A DNA stretch of 25,523 bases from Bacteroidota bacterium (GCA_023229405.1 JALNZH010000016.1:1-25523), one strand, 5' to 3'; shown: positions 9,363 through 17,765, counted from the first letter of the stretch. Notes: generated by a model from the letters alone, not told the origin. Translations and numbers: made by a program.

Positions 9363-10124
9363 TTACAGATAGGTTTGAGTGATATACATCCGGATTTCAC
9401 TCATCAATTGCTGCATAACAATGATGTGACGTGCAATATCATCTTTCTTATTCTGTCGGGCCAATGTTTCCATGGAAATACACGCCTCACGGATCGATTC
9501 AATACCGAGATTGGCCGAAGAACCTTTTAATTTATGAGAATATTCATAGATTAGTTTGAAATTTTCGTCGGAGACAGCCGATGTTACACCGTCGGAGAAC
9601 TGATCCAGATCTTCGAGATATAGCATCAACAGTTCCTTTAACAATCCGCTGTCACCAATTTCTTGAATCTGTTCGATCCTTTTTGGATCGATCTTTGATG
9701 GTATTGATTCCGTTACAGGTAACAACACTTCCCCGTGCGGTTCAGTCGATGCAGGGAACCATTTTAGAATTATTGATTCAATATCCGATTGTTTGACTGG
9801 TTTTGCCAGATAGTCATCCATGCCCGCATCTAAACATCGTTCTCGATCCCCAATCATGGCATTGGCAGTAAGTGCAATGATAATGGGATGCGAACCCGTC
9901 GATTCCATCGCACGGATTACTCTCGTCGCTTCCAATCCATCCATTTCAGGCATCTGTATATCCATAAAAACTATATCGTATGGCTGACTGGAAATGATAC
10001 GGACTGCTTCTTTTCCGTTCACAGCAACGGACGGATGAATTTGCAGACGTTCAAGCATTTTCACCACAACCTTTTGGTTGATCACATTATCTTCCACTAC
10101 CAGTACATTCAGCTGATTGGTCAT
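9363..10124 (-). CDS. Receiver-HPt phosphorelay protein without kinase or output domain
   Basis: This is a 253-residue cytoplasmic two-component protein from the ATG at 10122-10124; a GTG three codons earlier is possible. An N-terminal CheY-like receiver (about 4-122) has the acidic pair E11-D12, phosphoacceptor D55 in 'VFMDIQMPEMDG', the T/A switch region 'ALTANAM' and K108. A C-terminal histidine phosphotransfer domain (about 145-250) carries 'YSHKLKGSSANLG' with phosphorylatable His197. There is no histidine kinase, DNA-binding or enzymatic output domain. It would shuttle phosphate between a hybrid kinase and another partner, neither of which is in the window. It starts 5 bases after the stop of the DUF4175-like gene and probably shares its transcript. 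Confidence 0.9.
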   Translation of the reverse strand: MTNQLNVLVVEDNVINQKVVVKMLERLQIHPSVAVNGKEAVRIISSQPYDIVFMDIQMPEMDGLEATRVIRAMESTGSHPIIIALTANAMIGDRERCLDAGMDDYLAKPVKQSDIESIILKWFPASTEPHGEVLLPVTESIPSKIDPKRIEQIQEIGDSGLLKELLMLYLEDLDQFSDGVTSAVSDENFKLIYEYSHKLKGSSANLGIESIREACISMETLARQNKKDDIARHIIVMQQLMSEIRMYITQTYL

Positions 10125-10129
10125 GCATA

Positions 10130-13100
10130 TCACTCTTGTTTGTATTCTAATGCTTCGTAGTATTTTCGGATCAATTCGAGATACTCCTTGCTGTATCCCG
10201 ACTCCTGCGCACGTTGAAGATCTTTTTGAAGTTGTGTAGCATTTAATTGGCCAGCAAGTTCCGCAGGGCGTTTCGTTGGCGGAGTTGCAGCACTTGTTCC
10301 TTTTCGTTTTTGCTCATAATCCCGTTCACGCATGGAACGTTGCGCCTGCAGTAACCGTGATAGAATCCTGTCTTGTTTCTCTAATGTTGATGGATCGGCC
10401 TGGTGCTGTTCTAGTTGCTGAACCACCTCTTTCATTTCTTCAGTAATCTTATCAAGATCTCCCATGATTCTGCTTTTTTCCGGAGTCCCTTCCGCTTCAC
10501 GTTGTAATTGTTCCAAAGATTTTCTCACAGCATCTTGCTGCCGCGCCAATCGACCCATTTCGCGCATCTGTTGCTGGGATGTCCCTTCCTGTTCCCCCAT
10601 TTGCTGGGTCTGGGCATTAATCTGTTGTTGTTGCATCGCCATTCCGCGCAATTGCTGCATCAACGATCCGCCTCCTTGGCCTCCCTGTTGCTGCATCTGT
10701 TGCATGGCGCCCTGCATTTGAGTGGCGGCTTTATTTAAAGATGCCATAGCTTCACTCTGTTGGGAGCTGGCAGATTGTCCATTCCGCTGTTCAATGCCGT
10801 TCATGGCCTGCTGCATTTGCCCCATCGCACGGCCGATCTGTTTTCCCATCTCCGGAGTAACTGCGAAAGATTCCTGCGACAATTCGGCGAGCGAATTCGC
10901 TACGTTGTTCAGATCGTTCTGAAGATTCTGTTGCTGCTGAGCGATCTCGCGAAATTGTTGTGAGTTCGGATCCAACGTTTTGGATTTGTTCTTCAATTGT
11001 TCCTGCTTCTGGGAGATTTGTAACAAGTCCTGCATTGCTTTCCGCAATGCGTTCATTGTCTGCTGCATTTGATTATTCAACAGCTGTTCCTGCAATTCCG
11101 AGAGCTGCTCCTGCATCTCGTTAATGCCGCTGCTTGCCTGCTGTTGCGATGTCATAGCGCGTTCCGTTTGCAATGCGCGAAGCTGCTGCGAACTCTGTTT
11201 CATAGCATTCTGCATTTCACGATCGAGTGCAGCCTGCTGCGCGTCTTCTAACTTGTCTAGAGGCATTTCTTTCGGAAATTCTTGCATTTTCTTCTGCAGC
11301 TCTTGTAATTCCTTTTGAATATCGGAGAGTTGTTTATTAAGCTCATCTTGTTTCTGCGCAAGCTCCGTCGCTTTTTGAGAATCATTTTGTGACAACTTTT
11401 CAGTCTGTTTTTTTACTTCCTCCTGCGCCTGTTTCATCTGTTCGACCCGCTTCAGCATTTCATCCACTTTCTGTTCAATCTGGATGCGTTTCAGCAGATT
11501 CATCGTCCGCTCGATACTCTGGCGGAATTGCTCCTCGTTGAATTGCGCCTGCTGCATGGCTTCTCGCATCTGCTCAGGAGAGACATTTTGCATCGCTTCC
11601 TGCATTCGTTTCATCGCTTTCTGAAATTCCGGCGAGTTCAATTCGCTGAGTGTCTTTTGCAATTCCATGTATTTCTCCAGTGTCTCTTTGGAGAGCGTAT
11701 TATTCCGTTGTAGGTTCTGCGTCATCTCATCGATAGATTTACTCACATCGTCCACCTTCTTTTGGATCTCCTCGTACCGCTTCAGCACCTCCTCCGCTTT
11801 TTTCTGTTTCTGCCAATCCATCTGTTGATTCCGCTTCATATCGTCGGACAATTCTTTCAGATCTTTTTTCAATTCCTGCGCTTCTTTTAACGACTCTTCC
11901 AGCGTTTTTGCCGCATCGTCATGCGTCTTCTCTGCATCGGAAAATACTTCTTCCAGGGAAGGAAGTCTGATCAGAAATGTCTGTGACCGCGCCGATTTCG
12001 GTCCGCTGACCGCATCATTGTCCAACACTTCAACATGGTATTCAACAACATCTTCCGGTACAAGACCAAGAAGGGACAGGTCCCACAGATATTCCAACAC
12101 ACCCTCTTTGATTGTTAGCGTATCGAACGGAAGAATTGTCCCCATCTCCACTTCGCTGGAGGCGTATTTTGACTGCGCCAAGCGGAATTTCAGATACAAC
12201 TGCGTTATACCAAAATCATCCGAAACAGTAAATTCCATCGGTAGTACCATGGCTTCCGTTACATCAATGTTTTTTCCCGGCGAAAGTATTGCGATTGACG
12301 GATATTCATCTGTCAGCATGCTGATCGAATATTCAATAATATTTTGATTCTTATTCCCTTTTTCATCCTCCAGTTCAACGCGATATGATGACGGCCGTAA
12401 CGGTGAGAGTTCTGCAGTGAACACGTTCTCATGTTTGTTCATCGTCAATGCGGTACCGTCGCTAAAGACGATGGTAGCAGAAGAGATAGGCTTACTTGGA
12501 GTAACCATCCATCGTACAGAAGTTCCCGGGAGGATGAGAATATCGCCGACATTTTCGTCCAAATTTTCCCGCCGTAATTTTGTATACGAGGGGGGAGTTA
12601 ACGATACGGAGAGAGATCGGACAAATGGACGGTCTGTTACAGTAATTGTATAGCGATCTGATGTAATATCCCCGGAAAAAAATCTGTAAGAAACCGACTG
12701 TTTCATCGGCGAGAACATAAACCGAAAAATTCCGACCGAATCTGCCCGAAGCATGATGTTCTCCGTCGACTGCATGCCTTCTTCCGAAAACGCCAGTGTG
12801 AGTTCAGACGGCAACGGATCAGAACTTTCTCCAGCTGTAACATTTGCTTCCACAGTAACGGTTTCACCCTTCACAACATCGATATTTCCCGGTCGCGAAG
12901 TAATATAAAAGAGTACAGGCGCTTTAAATTCATGTTCGTAATGCAGTATTCTGTTCGCCGCATCATGAAATGGCGTTCCGGGAATCACCGCCAATGCGGT
13001 CACCGTAGCTCCAACAGCGCCGACGGTTCTGGCAAGACTTTGTAATTGCGCGAAGGAAATTGTGCTGGAAAAATTGATGCCGATTGTAGATTTACCAAAA

Positions 13101-13543
13101 TGTTCTAATGCAACTTCAATGAGTTCGGGCGAACCGCTGAAATCACCGCTCTTCACCATATCGGAAAGATCAAGCATGTTTTCCAGACGATCCGCAATTT
13201 TCTCGAACTTGGCTCCGATCATTCTTGCCACTTCCCTGTCCGAATGTGGTTTCAGGATTCCCCAAAAACGGAGCAGCGGCTTCCATATCAGCCATCCACC
13301 AATCACCGTGGAAAGAGAAATGTGCGTATAGAAAAGGACTGTCCGCGTTGCAGCATCGAACTCTGCAATTGATTCAATAAAGACAATCAACGTTCCGAGA
13401 AGTCCCACCACGGAAAATGTCTTCAGTGCTGCCGTGAACAATTCCTGCCGGTACAACGTCCGGCGGGTCGCGTCAATCCGCGAGGTAATCTGGTCAACAA
13501 TATGTTGTGTTAGGGGTGTCAAATTAAGGTAACGATTGAACAA
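10130..13543 (-). CDS. DUF4175-like large membrane and coiled-coil protein
   Basis: This 1137-residue protein of unknown function resembles the DUF4175 family of Bacteroidota. Three hydrophobic segments lie in the first ~200 residues ('VVGLLGTLIVFIE', 'LSTVIGGWLIW', 'TVGAVGATVTALAVI'). A beta-rich Ig-like region (about 205-500) follows, probably outside the cytoplasm. A very long Gln/Glu/Lys/Met-rich coiled coil runs over about 520-1080, and the end is the family-like 'YSKEYLELIRKYYEALEY'. The start is unusual: the only upstream candidate after an in-frame TAG is TTG at 13541-13543, without a good ribosome site, next to a palindrome. Translation may depend on coupling to the DUF4159 gene, whose stop is 21 bases upstream. 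The family assignment is from recall of overall architecture. Confidence 0.75.
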   Translation of the reverse strand: MFNRYLNLTPLTQHIVDQITSRIDATRRTLYRQELFTAALKTFSVVGLLGTLIVFIESIAEFDAATRTVLFYTHISLSTVIGGWLIWKPLLRFWGILKPHSDREVARMIGAKFEKIADRLENMLDLSDMVKSGDFSGSPELIEVALEHFGKSTIGINFSSTISFAQLQSLARTVGAVGATVTALAVIPGTPFHDAANRILHYEHEFKAPVLFYITSRPGNIDVVKGETVTVEANVTAGESSDPLPSELTLAFSEEGMQSTENIMLRADSVGIFRFMFSPMKQSVSYRFFSGDITSDRYTITVTDRPFVRSLSVSLTPPSYTKLRRENLDENVGDILILPGTSVRWMVTPSKPISSATIVFSDGTALTMNKHENVFTAELSPLRPSSYRVELEDEKGNKNQNIIEYSISMLTDEYPSIAILSPGKNIDVTEAMVLPMEFTVSDDFGITQLYLKFRLAQSKYASSEVEMGTILPFDTLTIKEGVLEYLWDLSLLGLVPEDVVEYHVEVLDNDAVSGPKSARSQTFLIRLPSLEEVFSDAEKTHDDAAKTLEESLKEAQELKKDLKELSDDMKRNQQMDWQKQKKAEEVLKRYEEIQKKVDDVSKSIDEMTQNLQRNNTLSKETLEKYMELQKTLSELNSPEFQKAMKRMQEAMQNVSPEQMREAMQQAQFNEEQFRQSIERTMNLLKRIQIEQKVDEMLKRVEQMKQAQEEVKKQTEKLSQNDSQKATELAQKQDELNKQLSDIQKELQELQKKMQEFPKEMPLDKLEDAQQAALDREMQNAMKQSSQQLRALQTERAMTSQQQASSGINEMQEQLSELQEQLLNNQMQQTMNALRKAMQDLLQISQKQEQLKNKSKTLDPNSQQFREIAQQQQNLQNDLNNVANSLAELSQESFAVTPEMGKQIGRAMGQMQQAMNGIEQRNGQSASSQQSEAMASLNKAATQMQGAMQQMQQQGGQGGGSLMQQLRGMAMQQQQINAQTQQMGEQEGTSQQQMREMGRLARQQDAVRKSLEQLQREAEGTPEKSRIMGDLDKITEEMKEVVQQLEQHQADPSTLEKQDRILSRLLQAQRSMRERDYEQKRKGTSAATPPTKRPAELAGQLNATQLQKDLQRAQESGYSKEYLELIRKYYEALEYKQE

Positions 13544-13546
13544 TGC

Positions 13547-13562
13547 CGCGGATGAATCCGCG
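13547..13562. repeat. Perfect palindrome between the DUF4159 and DUF4175 genes
   Basis: CGCGGAT and ATCCGCG are 7-base perfect arms with a 2-base GA loop. It fills most of the 21-base gap and ends 4 bases from the TTG start of the DUF4175-like gene. It is not followed by a T-run, so it is not a terminator. It resembles the small G/C-rich palindromes dispersed in many bacterial genomes, but a second copy is not visible in this window. Confidence 0.5.
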
Positions 13563-13564
13563 AC

Positions 13565-14248
13565 CTACTGTGTTAAACTCCAAACGATAATGTTTGTGCC
13601 GAACCGTAATGCTTCTTCACGTTTCTCGGGCGGGTTGTTATGCACATCGGCGTCAACCCATCCGTCACTGGGATTGGTTTCGTACGTGTAATAAACGATT
13701 AATCGCCCCTGATGAAAAAGGCCGAATCCTTGAGGTGGTTTATTATCGTGTTCATGCGTCTTCGGAATTCCGTTGGGAAACTGATAAAGGCACGAATATA
13801 ATCCATAAGAATTTGGTAATTCTACCAGATCGTATTCAGGAAAGACTTTTTTCATTTCCCGTCGAATCGCCTTATCCATACCGTAGTCATCGTCAATATA
13901 AAGAAATCCGCCGTTTTCAAGATATGTTCTCAGCCGCCTCGACTCAAAATCCGTGAACACCACATTTCCGTGACCTGTCATAAAGATAAAAGGATATGAG
14001 GTGAAATTGTCATTAGAAATCTCTACAAACTCATATTTTGGGTCGGTATCAATTCCTGCATTTTGTTGTGCGAATTTCAACAAATTCACTTCCGCCGACG
14101 GATCATTATACCAATCGCCTCCGCCGGAATATTTCAACCGGGCAATACGGAACTGGGATTCAATGCGTTTTGACTGGGCGGCGCAATCGCCAACAACCAC
14201 GAGGAAAATGCAAAAATATAGAAGGGTGTGCTTAAACGATGAACACAT
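13565..14248 (-). CDS. DUF4159 domain protein, exported
   Basis: This 227-residue protein has an N-terminal signal peptide (hydrophobic 'LLYFCIFLVVV', cleavage near CAA|QS). The body matches what I know of DUF4159: 'ARLKYSGGGDWYNDPSAEVNLLKFA', 'PFIFMTGHGNVVFTDFESRRLRTYLENGG' split over 107-135, 'FLYIDDDYGMDKAIRREM' and a C-terminal 'EALRFGTNIIVWSL'. The fold resembles a class I glutamine amidotransferase-like domain, but the catalytic Cys is not evident, and function is unknown. It is first in the unit running into the DUF4175-like gene, an association common in Bacteroidota. Chosen start: ATG at 14246-14248. No strong ribosome site is visible. Confidence 0.85.
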   Translation of the reverse strand: MCSSFKHTLLYFCIFLVVVGDCAAQSKRIESQFRIARLKYSGGGDWYNDPSAEVNLLKFAQQNAGIDTDPKYEFVEISNDNFTSYPFIFMTGHGNVVFTDFESRRLRTYLENGGFLYIDDDYGMDKAIRREMKKVFPEYDLVELPNSYGLYSCLYQFPNGIPKTHEHDNKPPQGFGLFHQGRLIVYYTYETNPSDGWVDADVHNNPPEKREEALRFGTNIIVWSLTQ

Positions 14249-14257
14249 AATTGATCT

Positions 14258-14286
14258 AAGATAGAGAATTCAACAAGGAAAGACAA
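14258..14286 (-). promoter_or_regulatory. Possible sigma70-like promoter for the DUF4159 unit
   Basis: On the minus strand, TTGTCT (14281-14286) and TATCTT (14258-14263) are separated by exactly 17 bases. The ATG follows the -10 by only 9 bases, which would give a nearly leaderless mRNA. The preceding operon ends in a terminator just upstream, so a promoter is expected here. Sequence match only. Confidence 0.3.
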
Positions 14287-14322
14287 TGCACGGTTTACTG
14301 CAGTAGATTTACACTTCGCCTC

Positions 14323-14360
14323 AAAAATCAAGAACCCAAACAGTATTGTTTGGGTTCTTG
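14323..14360 (-). terminator. Rho-independent terminator of the motor operon
   Basis: CAAGAACCCAAACA (14329-14342) and TGTTTGGGTTCTTG (14347-14360) are perfect 14-base arms with loop GTAT. On the minus strand the stem is followed after one base by TTTTT (14327-14323). It lies 24 bases beyond the stop of the FliF/FliG fusion gene and closes that transcription unit. Confidence 0.9.
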
Positions 14361-14383
14361 GATTACTACCGTTGATGCTAACA

Positions 14384-16189
14384 TTATGCCGCGCTCGGAC
14401 CACCCTGTTTCTGTATCCGTAGATATTCACGAACCAGTCGGGTAATACGGCGTCGGATCTTTTGTTCGTCTGTCGGAGAAACAGATTCCATGCCATCAAT
14501 ATGTTCCTGCAGAATTGTTTTTGCTTTAGACGGAAGCACAGATAAAAACCGGTCTGTGATATGCTGTGGGGCGTTCTTCAATGCCAGCGCCATCTCTTCA
14601 CCAGGAATATCGCGCATAATCTGACGCAGTACACGTTCGTCCAATGTATCGAGAGCGGCAAACGACACACGCTGCGATGCCAAATCCCGGTACAATTCCA
14701 CATTCATCACTTTGATAAATTCGCTGATCTGATGTTCGGCACCTTCATCCAGATTATCGAAAATATCCAGTAACAGATCTGTACCAGCCATCTGTACATT
14801 GTTTACAGCAGGAATTTTTGACGCTTTCGTTGCCAATTCACGAGCAACCGAAAGATATGTATCGGAGGTAAGACGCTGCAGTTTGGCCAATTCCAGCGCT
14901 ACTTCTCCCTGCTGCATTGAGGGAAGATTGCGCATCAAACTACCGGATTGCGATGCATTCAGTTGAGACAAAATAATGGCGACAATGCCCGCAGGTTCGT
15001 CTTTCATCAACAGATACAACTGCGGTTCGGACATCTTCTCCAGGAAGACAAACGGATTTTTCGTCTCCTGCTTGCTGACGGTAAATTGTTTTATTTGTAG
15101 CTGGTTCTGAAAATAGGTTAACGCTTCCAGTGTCTCGGAAAGATTCTTGGTAGGTGATTCCACCACAAGTTGATGCAGCACTTTATAATCGTCGTGCGTA
15201 ATATTCTCCCGCGCCATGTTCAACAGACTCGGTCCGAATTGGGATAATGCCGTCTGTAATTTCGCCTTTTGTTGTTCATCGGTCATCATATCGCGTATTA
15301 CCGCTGTGAGCAAGTCGGGACGACCAACAGAGGTTGTAACGATGTTCGATTTTAATTTTTCACTGTCAGCCACTTCATTCGCACGCTGGATATTCTCCGG
15401 AAGCATCATCATCATTTCTTCCTTCTGATCCGGTATCTTTATTTCCTGACGACGGGCCACATCATCCAGTTGCTGCTGAAATCGCATCGTGTCGACCTTG
15501 TTTTTTCTCATTAATAATACGACCAATACAACGAGGAACAGGAAGAGCACCAAAAAAAGGATGTTCGTCGGGGAAAAAAGCGAAGCGGATTCCATAGGCT
15601 CCTGTGTTGTTTGTTTTGAAGAATCTACATAAATAATGGATTGCTGCTGCGACGGAGTATTATCCTTTCCTGCAGTTTCTTTCTCGGAAGATTTTTCTTC
15701 CGTCAGTGTCTGAGACGGTTGCAACGCCATCTGTTGCTGCAACTTCGACATTACTTCCGGAAATGCCATCTCCAATAATTCAACACGATCACCTCGGGTT
15801 CTGCTGAGTTTACCGGCATAAAATGCAATATTTTCCAATAGCCGTAATAATTCTCCGTCACTCTTGGTTCCATTCTTATCCACCAGCAGCCGCACAACGA
15901 TTTTGTCGAGAACATATGTTGGTTTCACCTGAGACTTTGGAGATTCAAATCCTTTTACTCCGGGAAGCATCAGATCGCGGGCATCACGCTCATCTTCTGC
16001 GGGAAATTCTTCTGAGATTGACGCATCGGCATTCAGCAAGAACTTCAATTCGGGGTAATATTTCCTGATTTCGATGCTGATGCGCGATTCGACTTCCGTT
16101 TCAACGATCTTTTTCTGCGATTCCAGATCGGCGATCAGCGAAGTAGCGCCTGCTATGACGAGGAAAAATAGTACAACCAGCTGTTTCAT
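14384..16189 (-). CDS. FliF C-terminal-like / FliG-like fusion: membrane-anchored rotor protein
   Basis: This 601-residue protein appears to fuse two flagellar rotor parts. Residues 1-20 are a signal peptide. About 25-160 is periplasmic and resembles the end of FliF: a 'YVLDKIVVRLLVD' strand, a helix, and 'RGDRVELLEMAFPEV' (132-146), matching FliF's 'RGDxxxVxxxPF' signature. A polar linker leads to one membrane span (208-227) and an RKNK stop-transfer. The cytoplasmic part has a helical region, a FliG_M-like segment (379-436, 'DEPAGIVAIILSQL' where FliG has an EHPQ motif), and a FliG_C-like domain (466-595). Within it, 'LDERVLRQIMRDI' and 'EEMALALKNA' align without gaps to FliG's 'LDDRSIQ..L' and 'ALALKGA' torque region. 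The FliF ring-building domains are absent. It is last in an operon after motA/motB-like genes, with ribosome site GAGAGG. MgtE_N is homologous to FliG_M, but the C-terminal domain and neighbours favour FliG. Confidence 0.8.
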   Translation of the reverse strand: MKQLVVLFFLVIAGATSLIADLESQKKIVETEVESRISIEIRKYYPELKFLLNADASISEEFPAEDERDARDLMLPGVKGFESPKSQVKPTYVLDKIVVRLLVDKNGTKSDGELLRLLENIAFYAGKLSRTRGDRVELLEMAFPEVMSKLQQQMALQPSQTLTEEKSSEKETAGKDNTPSQQQSIIYVDSSKQTTQEPMESASLFSPTNILFLVLFLFLVVLVVLLMRKNKVDTMRFQQQLDDVARRQEIKIPDQKEEMMMMLPENIQRANEVADSEKLKSNIVTTSVGRPDLLTAVIRDMMTDEQQKAKLQTALSQFGPSLLNMARENITHDDYKVLHQLVVESPTKNLSETLEALTYFQNQLQIKQFTVSKQETKNPFVFLEKMSEPQLYLLMKDEPAGIVAIILSQLNASQSGSLMRNLPSMQQGEVALELAKLQRLTSDTYLSVARELATKASKIPAVNNVQMAGTDLLLDIFDNLDEGAEHQISEFIKVMNVELYRDLASQRVSFAALDTLDERVLRQIMRDIPGEEMALALKNAPQHITDRFLSVLPSKAKTILQEHIDGMESVSPTDEQKIRRRITRLVREYLRIQKQGGPSAA

Positions 16190-16210
16190 AAACCTCTCAC
16201 TGAAATGTTC

Positions 16211-16894
16211 TTAGTCGGATTGTGCTTCGGTATAATAATAAATTCGGATAACAACACGCCTGTTTTGTGCACGAGCATCATCGGTGAAAGTACCCGTTTC
16301 TGGATCTCGTTCTTTATTCGCCGGACGCGCATCGGCAAATCCTACTGCAGAAAGCCGGGCAACGTCGACCTTGCCGGAATCTTGCAGCATATGCACTACT
16401 TCGTTGGCGCGAGCAACCGAAAGTTCCCAGTTGGATTTAAATTCCTTCCCTCCGATAATCGGCTGATCGTCGGTGTGACCTTCAATGGATAAATACGCTT
16501 TTCTGGCAATAACAAATGCCTGCAATTTCGGCATCATTTTTAGGATTGCATCGTACCCATCGGGCTGCAATTTGGCTTTGCCAATCGGAAACAACAAACT
16601 GGAAAGAAAACGTAATTCAATGCCGTCGTCGGTAAGCACCACAGTCACCTGATTAGTCAGTGTTGTATCTCTTTTTATACTTTCCGACAATTGTTGTGCC
16701 AGCGTTGAAAGGTTTTCCTGATTTTTCTTTTTCACATCTGCAGCAGCGGCAAAAACATCCAGTTTTGCCTGGTCCGGTTTGGACATGGAGAGCAGCAACA
16801 CAAATGCCGCGATCATCGCCGTCAACAGATCGATATAGCTAACCTGCCAGTGTTCCTCTTCGCCACGTTTTTTATGTGTTAACTTCCAGGCCAT
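16211..16894 (-). CDS. MotB-like stator subunit with OmpA-type peptidoglycan-binding domain
   Basis: This is a 227-residue inner-membrane protein. It starts at the ATG at 16892-16894, one base after the motA-like stop. The N-terminus is basic and cytoplasmic, then a single span (about 20-37) holds 'YIDLLTAMIAAF' with Asp22 in the place of the ion-carrying Asp of MotB (D32 in E. coli). The C-terminal half is an OmpA-like domain: 'LSIEGHTDDQPI' (135-146), 'NWELSVARANEV' (155-166) and 'NRRVVIRI' (211-218), which would anchor the stator to peptidoglycan. It is shorter than typical flagellar MotB (roughly 250-310 residues), with a brief linker. It pairs with the MotA-like product to form the ion channel; the ion is unknown. 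Confidence 0.92.
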   Translation of the reverse strand: MAWKLTHKKRGEEEHWQVSYIDLLTAMIAAFVLLLSMSKPDQAKLDVFAAAADVKKKNQENLSTLAQQLSESIKRDTTLTNQVTVVLTDDGIELRFLSSLLFPIGKAKLQPDGYDAILKMMPKLQAFVIARKAYLSIEGHTDDQPIIGGKEFKSNWELSVARANEVVHMLQDSGKVDVARLSAVGFADARPANKERDPETGTFTDDARAQNRRVVIRIYYYTEAQSD

Positions 16895-16895
16895 A

Positions 16896-17750
16896 CTATT
16901 TCTTAATATTTTCCAGCACAGCAATCTGCGCGGTTGTTGTTAATGACCGTGCGTGCGGTACATACGAACTTAATTTTTCTTCAATATATGTCGGACGTTT
17001 TTTCTCCTTAATCATTCCCAGTCCGTCGATGATCATCGCCTTTAACAACGCATCTTCTGTATTTCGTCGTTCAATCTTATCGGCAATCGGCTGGAAGACG
17101 AAGTTCGAGAACAGCAGTCCGTATAATGTTGTGGTAAACGCTACAGACATTGCGGCGATGATCGGGCCAAATCCTTTGGCCGCATCGATATTTGCCGAGA
17201 ACATTTGGATCAGACCGACTGTTGTCCCCAACATCCCATAACCCGGTGAATACCGGGCAGCCGCTCTCCACACATCGTCATCAACTTCTTCTCGATGCAT
17301 TTCATTTTCCAGCCTGGCCTGAAGAATATCCTGCATCTCTTCCTTTTTATAACCGTTGACCAGCATCAGCAATCCATCTTTCAAAAAGGAATATTTAATT
17401 GAATTAGCAAATTCTTCCAGCGTTTCTACATCACGCGTCTGAGTATATTCAGAAATGCTTTTCAACGTATTAATATAATTCTGGAACGCAACTTTATTCT
17501 TGAAAAAAATGAACGATAACGATCGGAATGCTCTCCAAACATCCTTAAACGTATAGCTGATTAGGATCGACGCAAGGACACCTGTTGTTACGAACAGGAA
17601 TCCTGGTATATGGATATATCGTTCGACAACGGGAGAAAAGAACGTATGCTGCATCTGTCTGATAGAGGCTTCATTTTCCGGTGCTCCGAAGATGAGCAGA
17701 AAATACGCCGCAAGTGCAAAGAGGACATATCCTAAAAAAGTTGAATTCAT
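16896..17750 (-). CDS. MotA-like stator subunit
   Basis: This is a 284-residue inner-membrane protein of the MotA/TolQ/ExbB family. Its layout is MotA-like: spans about 4-22 and 47-66, a large cytoplasmic loop (67-160) with 'FLKDGLLMLVNGY' and 'ILQARLENEM', then spans about 165-185 ('SPGYGMLGTTVGLIQMF') and 196-218 ('AMSVAFTTTLYGLLFSN'). 'IHIPGFLFVTTGVLASILISYTFKDV' (split at 47-71) also follows the MotA pattern of a P, a GG/TG turn and a basic FxxKD. The long loop separates it from TolQ and ExbB. In flagella this loop carries the charges that push FliG, and here a FliG-like protein is in the same operon. The start has ribosome site AAAGGAG. Confidence 0.92.
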   Translation of the reverse strand: MNSTFLGYVLFALAAYFLLIFGAPENEASIRQMQHTFFSPVVERYIHIPGFLFVTTGVLASILISYTFKDVWRAFRSLSFIFFKNKVAFQNYINTLKSISEYTQTRDVETLEEFANSIKYSFLKDGLLMLVNGYKKEEMQDILQARLENEMHREEVDDDVWRAAARYSPGYGMLGTTVGLIQMFSANIDAAKGFGPIIAAMSVAFTTTLYGLLFSNFVFQPIADKIERRNTEDALLKAMIIDGLGMIKEKKRPTYIEEKLSSYVPHARSLTTTAQIAVLENIKK

Positions 17751-17765
17751 TGATCTTTGCTCCTT

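Noticed and set aside
9293..9400. N-terminal extension of RmlA
   Set aside because: The extra 36 residues have no family counterpart, overlap the upstream gene, and the ATG at 9292 has a strong ribosome site.
10464..11713. Plus-strand Cys/Leu-rich frames
   Set aside because: They are antisense shadows of the Gln-rich coiled coil (CAG/CAA read as CTG/TTG) in the DUF4175-like gene.
14384..16189. MgtE magnesium-transporter identity for the 601-residue protein
   Set aside because: MgtE_N shares the FliG_M fold, but the protein has no CBS domains or multi-span transporter region. The C-terminal domain matches FliG_C, and it is encoded with MotA/MotB-like proteins.
16211..17750. TolQ/TolR, ExbB/ExbD or Zorya ZorA/ZorB pair
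   Set aside because: The large cytoplasmic loop of the MotA-like protein and the OmpA-type C-terminus of its partner fit MotA/MotB better than TolQR or ExbBD. No Zorya helicase or nuclease genes are adjacent.
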